From positions 992,001 to 1,056,000 of the forward strand of contig OY970298.1 of the NCBI GenBank assembly GCA_963716215.1: DNA of 64,000 bases. The letters run 5' to 3'. Within the stretch, counting starts at the first letter, position 1. Each line of letters starts with the position of its first letter. Under the pieces are notes generated by a model. The model did not search any database. It saw nothing but the letters and a program-made list of their open reading frames with translations, and had not been told where the DNA came from. Position numbers and translations under genes: made by a program. Shown here in pieces: positions 32,096-39,469 of the stretch. The stretch is from JACVRW01 sp963716215 (GTDB lineage Bacteria; Actinomycetota; Thermoleophilia; Solirubrobacterales; Thermoleophilaceae).

Positions 32096-33232
32096 TTGAC
32101 GGAGGAGAAGCACGAGGGAGTAGCGCTGCTGGTCGATGCGAGCGAGGCGCCGTTTCTGGACGTCGAGGAGGTGCGGCGGCTCGTTTCTGAGGGGAAGGAG
32201 CGCGGCTTCCTGACGTTCGAGGAGATCACGGCCACCTTCGAGGAGGTCGAGCTCACCAAGGAGCAGATCGTCGAGCTGCACGCGCACCTGCAGGAGAACG
32301 GCGTGGAGATCGTCGCCAGCGACGATCGTCCACCGGGCCTGATCGAGATCGCCGGCGACGGCGCTCAGCCGGCGCCGCGGAAACCCCAGATCGACCTCAC
32401 GGTCGAGCCCAGCCTGGATTCGCTGCGGCTCTACCTGCGCTCGATCGGGCGCGTCGAGCTGCTGACGGCCGACCAGGAGGTGTTCCTGGCCAAGCGCATC
32501 GAGCGCGGCGACATGGTCGCCAAGCAGCAGATGATCGAGGCGAACCTGAGGCTGGTCGTATCGATCGCCAAGGGCTACCTGGGTCGCGGGCTGTCGTTCC
32601 TCGATCTGATCCAGGAGGGCTCGCTTGGGCTGATCCGCGCCGTCGAGAAGTTCGACTACCGGCGCGGGTACAAGTTCTCGACCTACGCCACCTGGTGGAT
32701 TCGCCAGGCCGTGACGCGGGCGATCGCGGACAAGGCACGCACGATCCGGATCCCCGTGCACATGGTCGAGAAGCTCAACAAGGTCGTCCACGTCGAGCGT
32801 CAGCTGGTGCAGGAGTTCGGCCGCGAGCCGAGCCCCGAGGAGATCGCCGCCGAGCTGCAGTGGACAGCGCGCGAGGTGAAGGACATCCTGCGCATCGCGC
32901 AGCTGCCGGTCTCGCTGGAGAAGCCGATCGGGGAGGAGGAGGACTCCGAGCTGGGCGACTTCGTCGAGGACGAGGCGGCCGAATCGCCGTTCGAGCGAGC
33001 GAGCGAGAACCTGCGCCGCGAGAACGTGAGGCGGGCGTTGGACGCGCTGCCTCCGCGCGAGCGCGAGGTGATCGAGATGCGCTACGGCCTCAAGGGCCAC
33101 AAGGCGCGCACGCTCGAGGAGGTGGGGCGCGCGTTCGGAGTCACGCGCGAGCGCATCCGCCAGATCGAGAACAACACGCTGAAGAAGCTCGAGGGACTGC
33201 CCGAGGCGCAGCGGCTCAGGGACGCCTCATGA
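32096..33232 (+). CDS. sigA: Principal RNA polymerase sigma factor (SigA/RpoD type)
   Basis: The 378-residue protein has region 1.1 (residues 1-65, helical and acidic), region 1.2 (SLRLYLRSIGRVELLTADQE), region 2 (LRLVVSIAKGYLGRGLSFLDLIQEGSLGLIRAVEKFDYRRGYKFSTYATWWIRQ cut into its known helices), region 3 and region 4 (RTLEEVGRAFGVTRERIRQIE). The RGLSFLDLIQEG and YATWWIRQA stretches are those of housekeeping sigma factors. The TTG start is chosen because AAGGAG lies eight bases upstream. A GTG 11 codons earlier is less likely. Its end overlaps the convergent acetyltransferase by 17 bases. Confidence 0.93.
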   Translation: MTEEKHEGVALLVDASEAPFLDVEEVRRLVSEGKERGFLTFEEITATFEEVELTKEQIVELHAHLQENGVEIVASDDRPPGLIEIAGDGAQPAPRKPQIDLTVEPSLDSLRLYLRSIGRVELLTADQEVFLAKRIERGDMVAKQQMIEANLRLVVSIAKGYLGRGLSFLDLIQEGSLGLIRAVEKFDYRRGYKFSTYATWWIRQAVTRAIADKARTIRIPVHMVEKLNKVVHVERQLVQEFGREPSPEEIAAELQWTAREVKDILRIAQLPVSLEKPIGEEEDSELGDFVEDEAAESPFERASENLRRENVRRALDALPPREREVIEMRYGLKGHKARTLEEVGRAFGVTRERIRQIENNTLKKLEGLPEAQRLRDAS

Positions 33233-33821
33233 ACCACATGGTCGCGCCGCGCGGGAGCGCGGCCCGGCCGATCTCCTCGAAGCCGAAGCTCGCGTAATAG
33301 GGCAAGTTGGCCGGGTTGGCCGTGTCGAGATAGACGGGCGCCTGGGCGTCCTCGAAGACGCGCGTCAACAGGGCACGGCCGACGCCGTTGCGCTGGTGCG
33401 CGGGATCGACCGCGAGGAACCAGAGGAACACGTGATCGTCGTGGGGATGGCCGCCGTCCTGCGCACTCGACACACGCAGTCCCCTGACGATCGGCCCCGG
33501 TCCGGCGGTCAGGAAGCCGGGCACGTAGCGGACGAAGGTCCGGGCCGGCGGCGGATAGCGCCCTGCGGCGAAGGTGACGGCCACGCCGGCCAGCCGGCCG
33601 TCGCGAAAGGCGCCGTAGATCGGCCGGCCATAGCGGTGGACGACGCCGATGGCGGCACGGTGATAGCGCAGCGCCACCCGGTGCCGGCGCGCCGCGCGGT
33701 CGGGCCCGACGGCGACCCAGCCGGGATCGTGCAGCAGGGCGTCGGTGACGACACGGGCCGCATCGTCGTGCTCGCCGGGCCGGAGCTCGCGTAGAGGGGG
33801 GTGGTCGTCCTGGGTGGCCAT
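33216..33821 (-). CDS. GNAT family N-acetyltransferase
   Basis: The 201-residue protein has the GNAT core. FLWFLAVDPAHQRNGVGRALLTRVFED carries the acetyl-CoA loop QRNGVG, and VYLDTANPANLPYYASFGFEEIG is the terminal strand and helix. An N-terminal helical part contains HDPGWVAVGPDRAARRHRVALRYH, as in membrane-proximal or puromycin-acetyltransferase-like members. The substrate is unknown. It overlaps the 3' end of sigA by 17 bases. Confidence 0.85.
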   Translation of the reverse strand: MATQDDHPPLRELRPGEHDDAARVVTDALLHDPGWVAVGPDRAARRHRVALRYHRAAIGVVHRYGRPIYGAFRDGRLAGVAVTFAAGRYPPPARTFVRYVPGFLTAGPGPIVRGLRVSSAQDGGHPHDDHVFLWFLAVDPAHQRNGVGRALLTRVFEDAQAPVYLDTANPANLPYYASFGFEEIGRAALPRGATMWFMRRP

Positions 33822-33875
33822 ATGCGCAACCCTCGACTACCACACCCGGCTCTACAATCGTCTCCCCGAACGCTC

Positions 33876-33957
33876 GGGGGGATGTCCGAGTGGCTAAAGG
33901 AACGCGGCTGTAAACCGCGTGGCTATGCCTACGCAGGTTCGAATCCTGCTCCCCCCA
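33876..33957 (+). tRNA. tRNA-Tyr(GTA)
   Basis: The 82-base sequence has the long variable arm of a class II tRNA. GGGGGGA pairs with TCCCCCC in the acceptor stem. The anticodon arm is CGCGG-CTGTAAA-CCGCG with anticodon GTA, and the T arm is GCAGGTTCGAATCCTGC. CCA is not encoded. Confidence 0.95.
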
Positions 33958-33980
33958 CTACCGGCCGCGGAGCCGGACAC

Positions 33981-34053
33981 GCCGACGTAGCTCAGCTGGT
34001 AGAGCACCTCCATGGTAAGGAGGGGGTCAGGGGTTCGAGTCCCCTCGTCGGCT
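33981..34053 (+). tRNA. tRNA-Thr(GGT)
   Basis: The 73-base cloverleaf has an acceptor stem GCCGACG/CGTCGGC, a D arm GCTCAGCTGGTAGAGC, an anticodon arm CCTCC-ATGGTAA-GGAGG with anticodon GGT, and a T arm AGGGGTTCGAGTCCCCT. It is 23 bases after tRNA-Tyr, so the two are probably co-transcribed. It reads ACC and ACT. Confidence 0.95.
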
Positions 34054-34067
34054 CTTATTCTCCACAC

Positions 34068-35168
34068 GTGGCCGAGCGGGCTCATGAGATCGAGATTGAG
34101 CCCTGGGGTGACGATCCGCGGCTCGTAGCGCTGCTGGGCGAGCAGGGCGCGGCCGGCTTTCGCGCGGTGTTCGACAGCTTCCCCGAGCCGGTCGGCGTGC
34201 TGTGGGCGCTGCGGGACGCCGGCGGGCAGGTAGTGGATTTCGCGTTCGGCTACGGCAATCTGTCGATCCTGCGCAGCTTCCGGCTGCCCGCGGCAACCCG
34301 AGACCGGTACACGCTGCTCGAGGCGTTGCCGCCGATGCGCGACAGCCGTGCCTTCACTGCCTACGCGCGCGTCTGCGACGACGGCGTGCCCTGGGTCGAG
34401 GAGGTGACCTACGACACCCCGTTCGGCGATGGCTACATGCTCGGCACCTTCGTCCAGCGCATCGCCAAGCTCGGGGACGGTCTGGTCGTGTTCCTCCACG
34501 ACGTGACGGACGCGCGGCGGATGGAGGCCGAGCTCGGCAGCTACGCCGACGTGGTTGCCCACGACCTGCGCGAGCCGGTGTCGAACATGGCGCTGCTTGT
34601 CGGGCTGCTCGAGCGCCAGGCGGACGACCCGCCGCCGGCCGACGTCCTGCGGATGCTGCGGGAGGGCACCCAGCGGGCGCGCGAGCTGATCGACGCCGTG
34701 CTGGTCTACGCGCGCATGGGCGAGCTCAGCACGGAGCGGTTCGACCTCGCCGAGCTGATGGCAGCGGTCGCCGAGGACCTGCGCTCCAGCCTCGAGGAGA
34801 CCGGCGCGACCCTGGAGGTCCGGGACCTACCCCAGGTCTACGGCGACCCGCGCCAGCTGCGCCGGGTGCTCCAGAACCTCGTGGGGAACGCGGTGAGCTT
34901 CCGCGGCGAGGCGCCGCCGCGCGTGACCGTGTCGGCGCTGCGCGGCAGCCAGGAGTGGATCGTGACCGTGCGCGACAACGGCGTGGGCGTCGACCCCGAT
35001 CAGGCCACCCGCATCTTCGGCATGTTCGCCCGCGAGCGCACCGACGCCGACGGACTCGGGATCGGGCTGGCGGTGTGCCGGCGGGTCGTGGAGGCGCACG
35101 GCGGGCGCATCTGGGTCGAGGGCGCCGACGGCGGTGGCAGTGCGTTTCGCTTCACGCTCCCGCTCTGA
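34068..35168 (+). CDS. PAS-domain histidine kinase, no membrane helix
   Basis: The 366-residue protein starts at a GTG 14 bases after the tRNA-Thr gene. An N-terminal PAS-type sensor (about residues 30-150, FRAVFDSFPEPVGVLWALRD to LVVFLHDVTDARRME) leads into HisKA with ADVVAHDLREPVSNMALL, His165 being the phosphorylation site. The ATPase domain shows NLVGNAVSFRGEAPP, VRDNGVGVDPDQATRIFGMF and GLGIGLAVCRRVVEAHGG. It resembles cyanobacterial-phytochrome-type kinases in its ATPase lid. There is no response regulator next to it, so it is an orphan kinase. Confidence 0.9.
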   Translation: MAERAHEIEIEPWGDDPRLVALLGEQGAAGFRAVFDSFPEPVGVLWALRDAGGQVVDFAFGYGNLSILRSFRLPAATRDRYTLLEALPPMRDSRAFTAYARVCDDGVPWVEEVTYDTPFGDGYMLGTFVQRIAKLGDGLVVFLHDVTDARRMEAELGSYADVVAHDLREPVSNMALLVGLLERQADDPPPADVLRMLREGTQRARELIDAVLVYARMGELSTERFDLAELMAAVAEDLRSSLEETGATLEVRDLPQVYGDPRQLRRVLQNLVGNAVSFRGEAPPRVTVSALRGSQEWIVTVRDNGVGVDPDQATRIFGMFARERTDADGLGIGLAVCRRVVEAHGGRIWVEGADGGGSAFRFTLPL

Positions 35169-35180
35169 GCGGAGCGCCCG

Positions 35181-35588
35181 TCAGTGCTTTTCGCGCGGGC
35201 CCCAGGCCGCCTCGGCCAGCAGGCCGTCGCGGAAGCGGAACGTCCAGCTGATCTGGCTCTCGGCGAACCCGCCGGTGGGACGCTCCACGCGCATCGTCCC
35301 GTCGGCCACCACGTCGTCGCCCACGTCACGGAAGGCGGTGGGCGTAAGCCGCATCTGCGTCCCGGCTGCCAGCGCCTCGCTGTAGTAGGCGCGGATCGCG
35401 TCGTGGCCGCACAGCACCCGGTCCGGTCCGGCGTAGGGGCGGAACTCGCAGTCCTCGCGCGCGATGCGCAGCAGGGCGTCGACCCCGGCCTCGACCCCCT
35501 CATCGACCGTCACCTGCATCGCCTCCTTGATCGCCAGGAGGTTCGCCGACTCCCTCTGGACTGTTGCGGGGCGGGCGAGCGGGTTCAT
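35181..35588 (-). CDS. SnoaL/NTF2-like domain protein
   Basis: The 135-residue protein has the NTF2-like pattern: an N-terminal helix of about 40 residues (TVDEGVEAGVDALLRIAREDCEFRPYAG), then GHDAIRAYYSEALAAGTQMRL and strands DVVADGTMRVERPTGGFAESQISWTFRFRDGLLAEAAW. It is likely a small-molecule binding or isomerase-like domain without assigned function. It converges on the PAS kinase gene with 12 bases between. The ATG has no strong ribosome site. Confidence 0.78.
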   Translation of the reverse strand: MNPLARPATVQRESANLLAIKEAMQVTVDEGVEAGVDALLRIAREDCEFRPYAGPDRVLCGHDAIRAYYSEALAAGTQMRLTPTAFRDVGDDVVADGTMRVERPTGGFAESQISWTFRFRDGLLAEAAWGPREKH

Positions 35589-35756
35589 GGGGCTAGTCTA
35601 GGTTCGACTTCGAGCTGTGCCAACCCCCCGGCGCGCGGCCGCTAAACTGGCCTCGACCTCGTCGGCGGGCGGGGTCGTTCTGTGCACGCCCGCCTTAAGC
35701 CGTGAGCGGCCGGCTTGGCCGGATGCGAGCGGATCCCTATACCTTCCGAAGGAGCC

Positions 35757-35921
35757 ATGGCTCGCGGAGACGTCCGAATCGCCGTCACCCTCGCGTGCGA
35801 GGAGTGCAAGCGGCGTAACTACCAAACCGAGAAGTCGAAGCGGAATCATCCGGACCGGATCGAGTTCCGCAAGTACTGCCGCTGGTGTGGCCGGCACACG
35901 CCGCACAAGGAGACCCGCTGA
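35757..35921 (+). CDS. rpmG: 50S ribosomal protein L33
   Basis: The 54-residue protein starts at an ATG behind GAAGGAG. It shows the zinc-binding type of L33: CEECKRRNYQTEKSKRN with one pair of cysteines and CRWCGRHTPHKETR with the second. The cysteine-containing form is expected to be used when zinc is plentiful. It opens the secE-nusG-rplKA group, 21 bases upstream of secE. The 168-base gap before it contains TAAACT at 35643-35648, a possible -10 element. Confidence 0.93.
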   Translation: MARGDVRIAVTLACEECKRRNYQTEKSKRNHPDRIEFRKYCRWCGRHTPHKETR

Positions 35922-35942
35922 GCGGCGGGCTCCACTGCTGGG

Positions 35943-36515
35943 ATGGCACGTAACCGCCAGCGGGCCAAGCAGCGCCAGGCCGAGCGCCGGGCGCGGCAGG
36001 CCGAAGAGGGCACGGGGCCGCCGGGCACCCGCGACGATCAGGTCACCGAGGACCCCACCGCGGTAGACCCGTCGCCGGCCGTTCCGCCGGAGCTTGCCGC
36101 CGGGGCACCGCCCCAGGACGAGGGCTTCTCCGAGCGGCTGATCCAGCACGACCCGGTGTTCGGAGACAGGCCGTCGATCGAGAGCCCGCCGCCGTCCGAG
36201 GAGGAGGCCCTTCAGGAGATCGAGGACTGGGAGGTCGAGGACCCCGAGGACGCGATCGCCGAAGGCGGGACCGGCGAGCAGGGCTACGAAGTGCGGGGCC
36301 GCCGTGGCCACGAGGATGCCGAAGCCCACAAGCACCGCCCGCGTGTCGTACAGTTCCTAATCGCTGTCTGGGCCGAGCTGCAGCGGGTCCAATGGCCGAA
36401 CCGCCAGGCCCTCGTCACGCTCACCGGTGTAGTGCTCGGCTTCGTCCTGATCGCCGGCGGTTACCTCGGCCTGCTGGACGCCATCTTCTCCGAACTGATT
36501 AAGAGCATCATCTAA
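35943..36515 (+). CDS. secE: Preprotein translocase subunit SecE with long N-terminal extension
   Basis: SecE clamps the SecY channel in the Sec export pathway. The conserved part is only residues 134-190 (VVQFLIAVWAELQRVQWPNRQ, the amphipathic helix, then the single membrane helix TLTGVVLGFVLIAGGYLGLL). In front of it lies an extension of about 130 residues: a basic start (ARNRQRAKQRQAERRARQ) and a long acidic, proline-rich part (PPPSEEEALQEIEDWEVEDPE). The usual bacterial protein is 60-130 residues, so this is long. It is followed by nusG three bases later. Confidence 0.92.
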   Translation: MARNRQRAKQRQAERRARQAEEGTGPPGTRDDQVTEDPTAVDPSPAVPPELAAGAPPQDEGFSERLIQHDPVFGDRPSIESPPPSEEEALQEIEDWEVEDPEDAIAEGGTGEQGYEVRGRRGHEDAEAHKHRPRVVQFLIAVWAELQRVQWPNRQALVTLTGVVLGFVLIAGGYLGLLDAIFSELIKSII

Positions 36516-36518
36516 ACC

Positions 36519-37040
36519 ATGTTTCGCTGGTACGCCGTCAACACCTATTCCGGTCACGAGAGCAAGGTCAGGCAGAACCTTGAGCATCGCCGCATCTCGC
36601 TTGGGCAGGAGAACAGCATCCGTCAGATCGTGATCCCCACCGAGCAGGTGCAGGAGGTCAAGGACGGCCAGAAGCACATGAAGGAGCAGCGGACGATGCC
36701 CGGCTACCTGCTCGTGAACATGAATCTGACCGACGACTCCTGGCAGCTCGTCAAGAACACGCCGGGCGTCACGGGCTTCGTCGGCGCGTCGAACAACCCA
36801 GTGCCGCTCAACCAGGGTGAGGTCGACCGCCTGCTCCACCGCGAGACCGCCGAGCGCCCGCGCACGCGCGCCCAGTTCTCGATCGGCGAGTCCGTCAAGG
36901 TCGTGTCGGGCCCCCTGTCCGACTTCTCGGGCGAGATCTCCGAGATCAACGAGGACGCGGCTAAGCTCAAGGTCCTCGTGTCGATCTTCGGACGGGAGAC
37001 TCCCGTCGAGGTCGGCTTCGACCAGGTGAAAAAAATCTAG
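36519..37040 (+). CDS. nusG: Transcription termination/antitermination factor NusG
   Basis: The 173-residue protein begins with the NGN domain that binds RNA polymerase (FRWYAVNTYSGHESKVRQNLEHR, TMPGYLLVNMNLTDDSW, GVTGFVGASNNPVPL). The C-terminal KOW domain is QFSIGESVKVVSGPLSDFSGEISEIN, which contacts Rho or ribosomal S10. There is no insert or acidic N-terminal extension of the kind seen in other actinobacteria. It directly precedes rplK with no gap. Confidence 0.96.
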   Translation: MFRWYAVNTYSGHESKVRQNLEHRRISLGQENSIRQIVIPTEQVQEVKDGQKHMKEQRTMPGYLLVNMNLTDDSWQLVKNTPGVTGFVGASNNPVPLNQGEVDRLLHRETAERPRTRAQFSIGESVKVVSGPLSDFSGEISEINEDAAKLKVLVSIFGRETPVEVGFDQVKKI

Positions 37041-37466
37041 ATGGCCCGCAAAGTCCTCACCCTCATCAAGCTCCAGGTTCCGGCCGGTCAGGCCAACCCG
37101 GCCCCGCCGGTCGGCCCCGCCTTGGGCCAGCACGGCGTGAACATCATGGAGTTCTGCAAGTCGTTCAACGCCCAGACCCAGCAGGACTCGGGCACGATCA
37201 TCCCGGTCGAGATCACGGTCTTCGAGGACCGCTCGTTCACATTCATCACCAAGACCCCGCCGGCCGCGGTGCTGATCAAGCAGGCGATCGGGCTGGAGAA
37301 GGGGTCCGGCGAGCCCAACCGCAACAAGGTCGGCAAGATCACGCGCGCGCAGGTGCGGGCGATCGCCGAGCAGAAGATGCCCGACCTGAACGCGCACGAC
37401 GTGGATCAGGCGAGCAAGATCATCGAAGGGACGGCGCGCTCGATGGGCGTGGAGGTGACCGGCTGA
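37041..37466 (+). CDS. rplK: 50S ribosomal protein L11
   Basis: The 141-residue protein has the usual L11 layout. The N-terminal domain with LKLQV-like LIKLQVPAGQANPAPPVGPALGQHGVNIMEFCK ends in the proline pair region. The C-terminal RNA-binding domain includes KTPPAAVLIKQAIGLEKGSGEPNRNKVGKIT. It binds 23S rRNA at the GTPase-associated centre, where thiopeptides act. Its TGA overlaps the ATG of rplA by one base. Confidence 0.97.
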   Translation: MARKVLTLIKLQVPAGQANPAPPVGPALGQHGVNIMEFCKSFNAQTQQDSGTIIPVEITVFEDRSFTFITKTPPAAVLIKQAIGLEKGSGEPNRNKVGKITRAQVRAIAEQKMPDLNAHDVDQASKIIEGTARSMGVEVTG

Positions 37467-38185
37467 TGAAGCACGGCAAGCGCTATCGCGCGAACCTCGA
37501 GAAGGTCGATCGCGAGCACGCCTACCAGCCCGCGGAGGCCGTCGACATCATCAAGGCATTCGAGCCGGCCAAGTTCGACGAGACGGTCGAGGTGCACATC
37601 CGCACCGGCCTGAACGTGCGCCATGCCGAGCAGCAGCTGCGCGGGACGATCTCCCTGCCGCACGGGCTCGGCAAGGAGATGACCGTGGCTGTGTTCGCGA
37701 AGGGCGACAAGGCTCGCGAGGCTGAGGAGGCCGGCGCCGACCACGTTGGCGCCGAGGACCTGGCCGAGCGCGTCGAGGGCGGCTTCACCGACTTCGACGT
37801 CGCGATCGCGACGCCCGACATGATGCCGGTGGTCGGCAAGCTCGGACGCATCCTCGGGCCGCAGGGCAAGATGCCGAACCCCAAGGTCGGCACCGTGACC
37901 ATGGACGTGACCAAGGCCGTGTCGGAGTCGAAGGCGGGCAAGATCGAATACCGCACAGATCGCCACGCGATCGTGCACCTGCCGATCGGCAAGCTGAGCT
38001 TCGAGGGTCAGGTACTGCTCGAGAACTACGCGGCGCTGATCGACGAGATCGTCAGGGCCAAGCCGGCGGCGGCGAAGGGTCGCTACCTGCACTCGGTCAC
38101 GATCACCACGACCACGAACCCCGGTGTGAAGATCGACCCCGCTCGCACGCGGGAGATCGTGGAGGAGCCGGCCGCGGTAGCCTGA
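37466..38185 (+). CDS. rplA: 50S ribosomal protein L1
   Basis: The 239-residue protein matches L1: KHGKRYRANLEKVDREHAYQPAEAVDIIK at the start, VEVHIRTGLNVRHAEQQLRGTISLPHGLGK, and the signature GRILGPQGKMPNPKVGTVT. It forms the L1 stalk that moves deacylated tRNA, and in many bacteria it also represses its own operon by binding its mRNA. The next 132 bases contain a structured leader for rplJ. Confidence 0.97.
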   Translation: MKHGKRYRANLEKVDREHAYQPAEAVDIIKAFEPAKFDETVEVHIRTGLNVRHAEQQLRGTISLPHGLGKEMTVAVFAKGDKAREAEEAGADHVGAEDLAERVEGGFTDFDVAIATPDMMPVVGKLGRILGPQGKMPNPKVGTVTMDVTKAVSESKAGKIEYRTDRHAIVHLPIGKLSFEGQVLLENYAALIDEIVRAKPAAAKGRYLHSVTITTTTNPGVKIDPARTREIVEEPAAVA

Positions 38186-38317
38186 TCGGAAAGCGTTTCT
38201 GCCCGAGACCCCCGGCGCGCAATTAAGTCCGGGGCAGGTGGAGTTCGCCGGCCGGACCGCTCAGGTCCTTTCGTGTGAGCCCGCCTGCGTGCGGGCTCTT
38301 TACGTCCAAAGGACCAG
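38186..38317 (+). promoter_or_regulatory. rplJ leader (L10-leader-like) with hairpin and ribosome-site sequestration
   Basis: This 132-base leader lies between rplA and rplJ. A GC-rich 5' part resembles the L10-binding leader. A perfect 8-bp hairpin (GAGCCCGC at 38277-38284 with 38291-38298, then TTT) looks like an attenuator. GGTCCTTT at 38264-38271 is complementary to AAAGGACC at 38308-38315, which contains the rplJ ribosome site. GGACC at 38254-38258 can instead pair with the same GGTCC (38264-38268), which would free that site. Binding of L10-L12 is known to control such leaders, but the switch proposed here is inferred from base pairing. Confidence 0.7.
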
Positions 38318-39022
38318 ATGAACAGAGACCAAAAAGCAGCGGCGGTCGAAGAGGTGGCCACGCAGATCCAGGAGTCGGAGGCGGTCTTCGCCGTCGACTA
38401 CCGCGGGATCTCCGTGCCGCAGGCGGCCGAGCTGCGCATAAAGCTGAACGAGGCGGGCGCCCGCTTCAGGGTCGTCAAGAACACCCTGACGCAACTGTCC
38501 GCCGACAAGGCCGGCGCCGAATCGCTCAAGGAGCTCCTGCAGGGCCCCACGGCCTTCACGTTCGTGGCTGCCGAGGGCGGCGACGTCGCCCTGGCCGCAA
38601 AGGCGCTCGCCCAGTTCAGGCGCGAGACCGACTTGCTCGAGTTCAAGGGCGGCGTGATGAGCGGCGAGGTCATCACCGCCGACCAGATCACGGCCCTCTC
38701 GCGGCTGCCCGCGCGCGAGGTGCTCCACGCCCAGCTGGTGGCGATGGTCGCATCGCCGATCACGGGCCTGGTCCGAGGTCTGAACGCGCTGATCGCCGGC
38801 CTGGCGATTCAGCTCCAGCAGATCGCCGAGCAGGGGCTTGTCGGAGGCGGGGCCGAGCCTGAGCCCGCGCCGGCCGCCGAGGAAGATGCGGCCCCGGAGC
38901 CCGAGGCCGACGCCGCACCAGAGCAAGAACCAGAACCTGACGCGCCCTCCGAGGGTGACGAAACCAATGACGACGGGGCGCCCCCGGCCGAGCCGGGCGC
39001 TTCCGCAGAGAAGGAGGGCTAG
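38318..39022 (+). CDS. rplJ: 50S ribosomal protein L10 with acidic C-terminal extension
   Basis: The protein has 234 residues. Residues 1-175 are the L10 domain (VFAVDYRGISVPQAAELR, ARFRVVKNTLTQLS, GPTAFTFVA, and the helix GLVRGLNALIAGLAIQLQQIAEQ that binds L7/L12). Residues from about 176 on form a Glu/Pro/Ala-rich tail (AEPEPAPAAEEDAAPEPEA and more). Most L10 proteins stop near residue 175, so the tail of about 58 residues is extra. It builds the L7/L12 stalk base. rplL follows three bases later. Confidence 0.95.
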   Translation: MNRDQKAAAVEEVATQIQESEAVFAVDYRGISVPQAAELRIKLNEAGARFRVVKNTLTQLSADKAGAESLKELLQGPTAFTFVAAEGGDVALAAKALAQFRRETDLLEFKGGVMSGEVITADQITALSRLPAREVLHAQLVAMVASPITGLVRGLNALIAGLAIQLQQIAEQGLVGGGAEPEPAPAAEEDAAPEPEADAAPEQEPEPDAPSEGDETNDDGAPPAEPGASAEKEG

Positions 39023-39024
39023 CA

Positions 39025-39405
39025 ATGGCCACTGCAACAGAGCTGATCGAAGAGATCAAGAAGATGTCCGTGCTCGAGCTGTCTGAGCTGATCAAGGCGC
39101 TCGAGGAGGAGTTCGGCGTGTCCGCCACTGCGGTCGCAGCCGCCGCGCCCGCGGCCGCCGCCGGCGACGGCGGTGCCGCCGAGGAGGAGGAGTCCAGCAC
39201 CGTCGACGTCGTGCTGACCGGCCCAGGCGAGAAGAAGATCCAGGTGATCAAGGTCGTGCGCGCCGCCACCGGCCTGGGCCTCAAGGAGGCCAAGGCGCTC
39301 GTGGACGAAGCCCCCAAGCCGATCAAGGAGGGCATCGACCGCGAGGAGGGCGAGAAGCTCAAGGGCGAGCTCGAAGAGGCCGGCGGAAGCGTCGAGCTGA
39401 AGTAG
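39025..39405 (+). CDS. rplL: 50S ribosomal protein L7/L12
   Basis: The 126-residue protein has the N-terminal dimerisation helices (ELIEEIKKMSVLELSELIKALEEEFGV), an Ala-rich hinge, and the factor-binding C-terminal domain (VDVVLTGPGEKKIQVIKVVRAATGLGLKEAKALVDEAPKPIKEG cut into its usual strands). It is the multi-copy stalk protein that recruits translation GTPases. Usually rpoB follows; here three other genes and a leader separate it from rpoB. Confidence 0.97.
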   Translation: MATATELIEEIKKMSVLELSELIKALEEEFGVSATAVAAAAPAAAAGDGGAAEEEESSTVDVVLTGPGEKKIQVIKVVRAATGLGLKEAKALVDEAPKPIKEGIDREEGEKLKGELEEAGGSVELK

Positions 39406-39411
39406 CGCCCC

Positions 39412-39431
39412 CGGCGCGGGCCCCCGCGCCG
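39412..39431 (+). terminator. Hairpin after rplL, possible terminator or processing site
   Basis: CGGCGCGG at 39412-39419 pairs perfectly with CCGCGCCG at 39424-39431 over a four-base loop, right after the rplL stop. There is no U-run, so it may be a weak terminator, an RNA stabiliser or a processing site between rplL and the inserted genes. Confidence 0.45.
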
Positions 39432-39469
39432 ACGGATGAAACGAGGCTGGACCGGGTAAGCGCCGCGCT

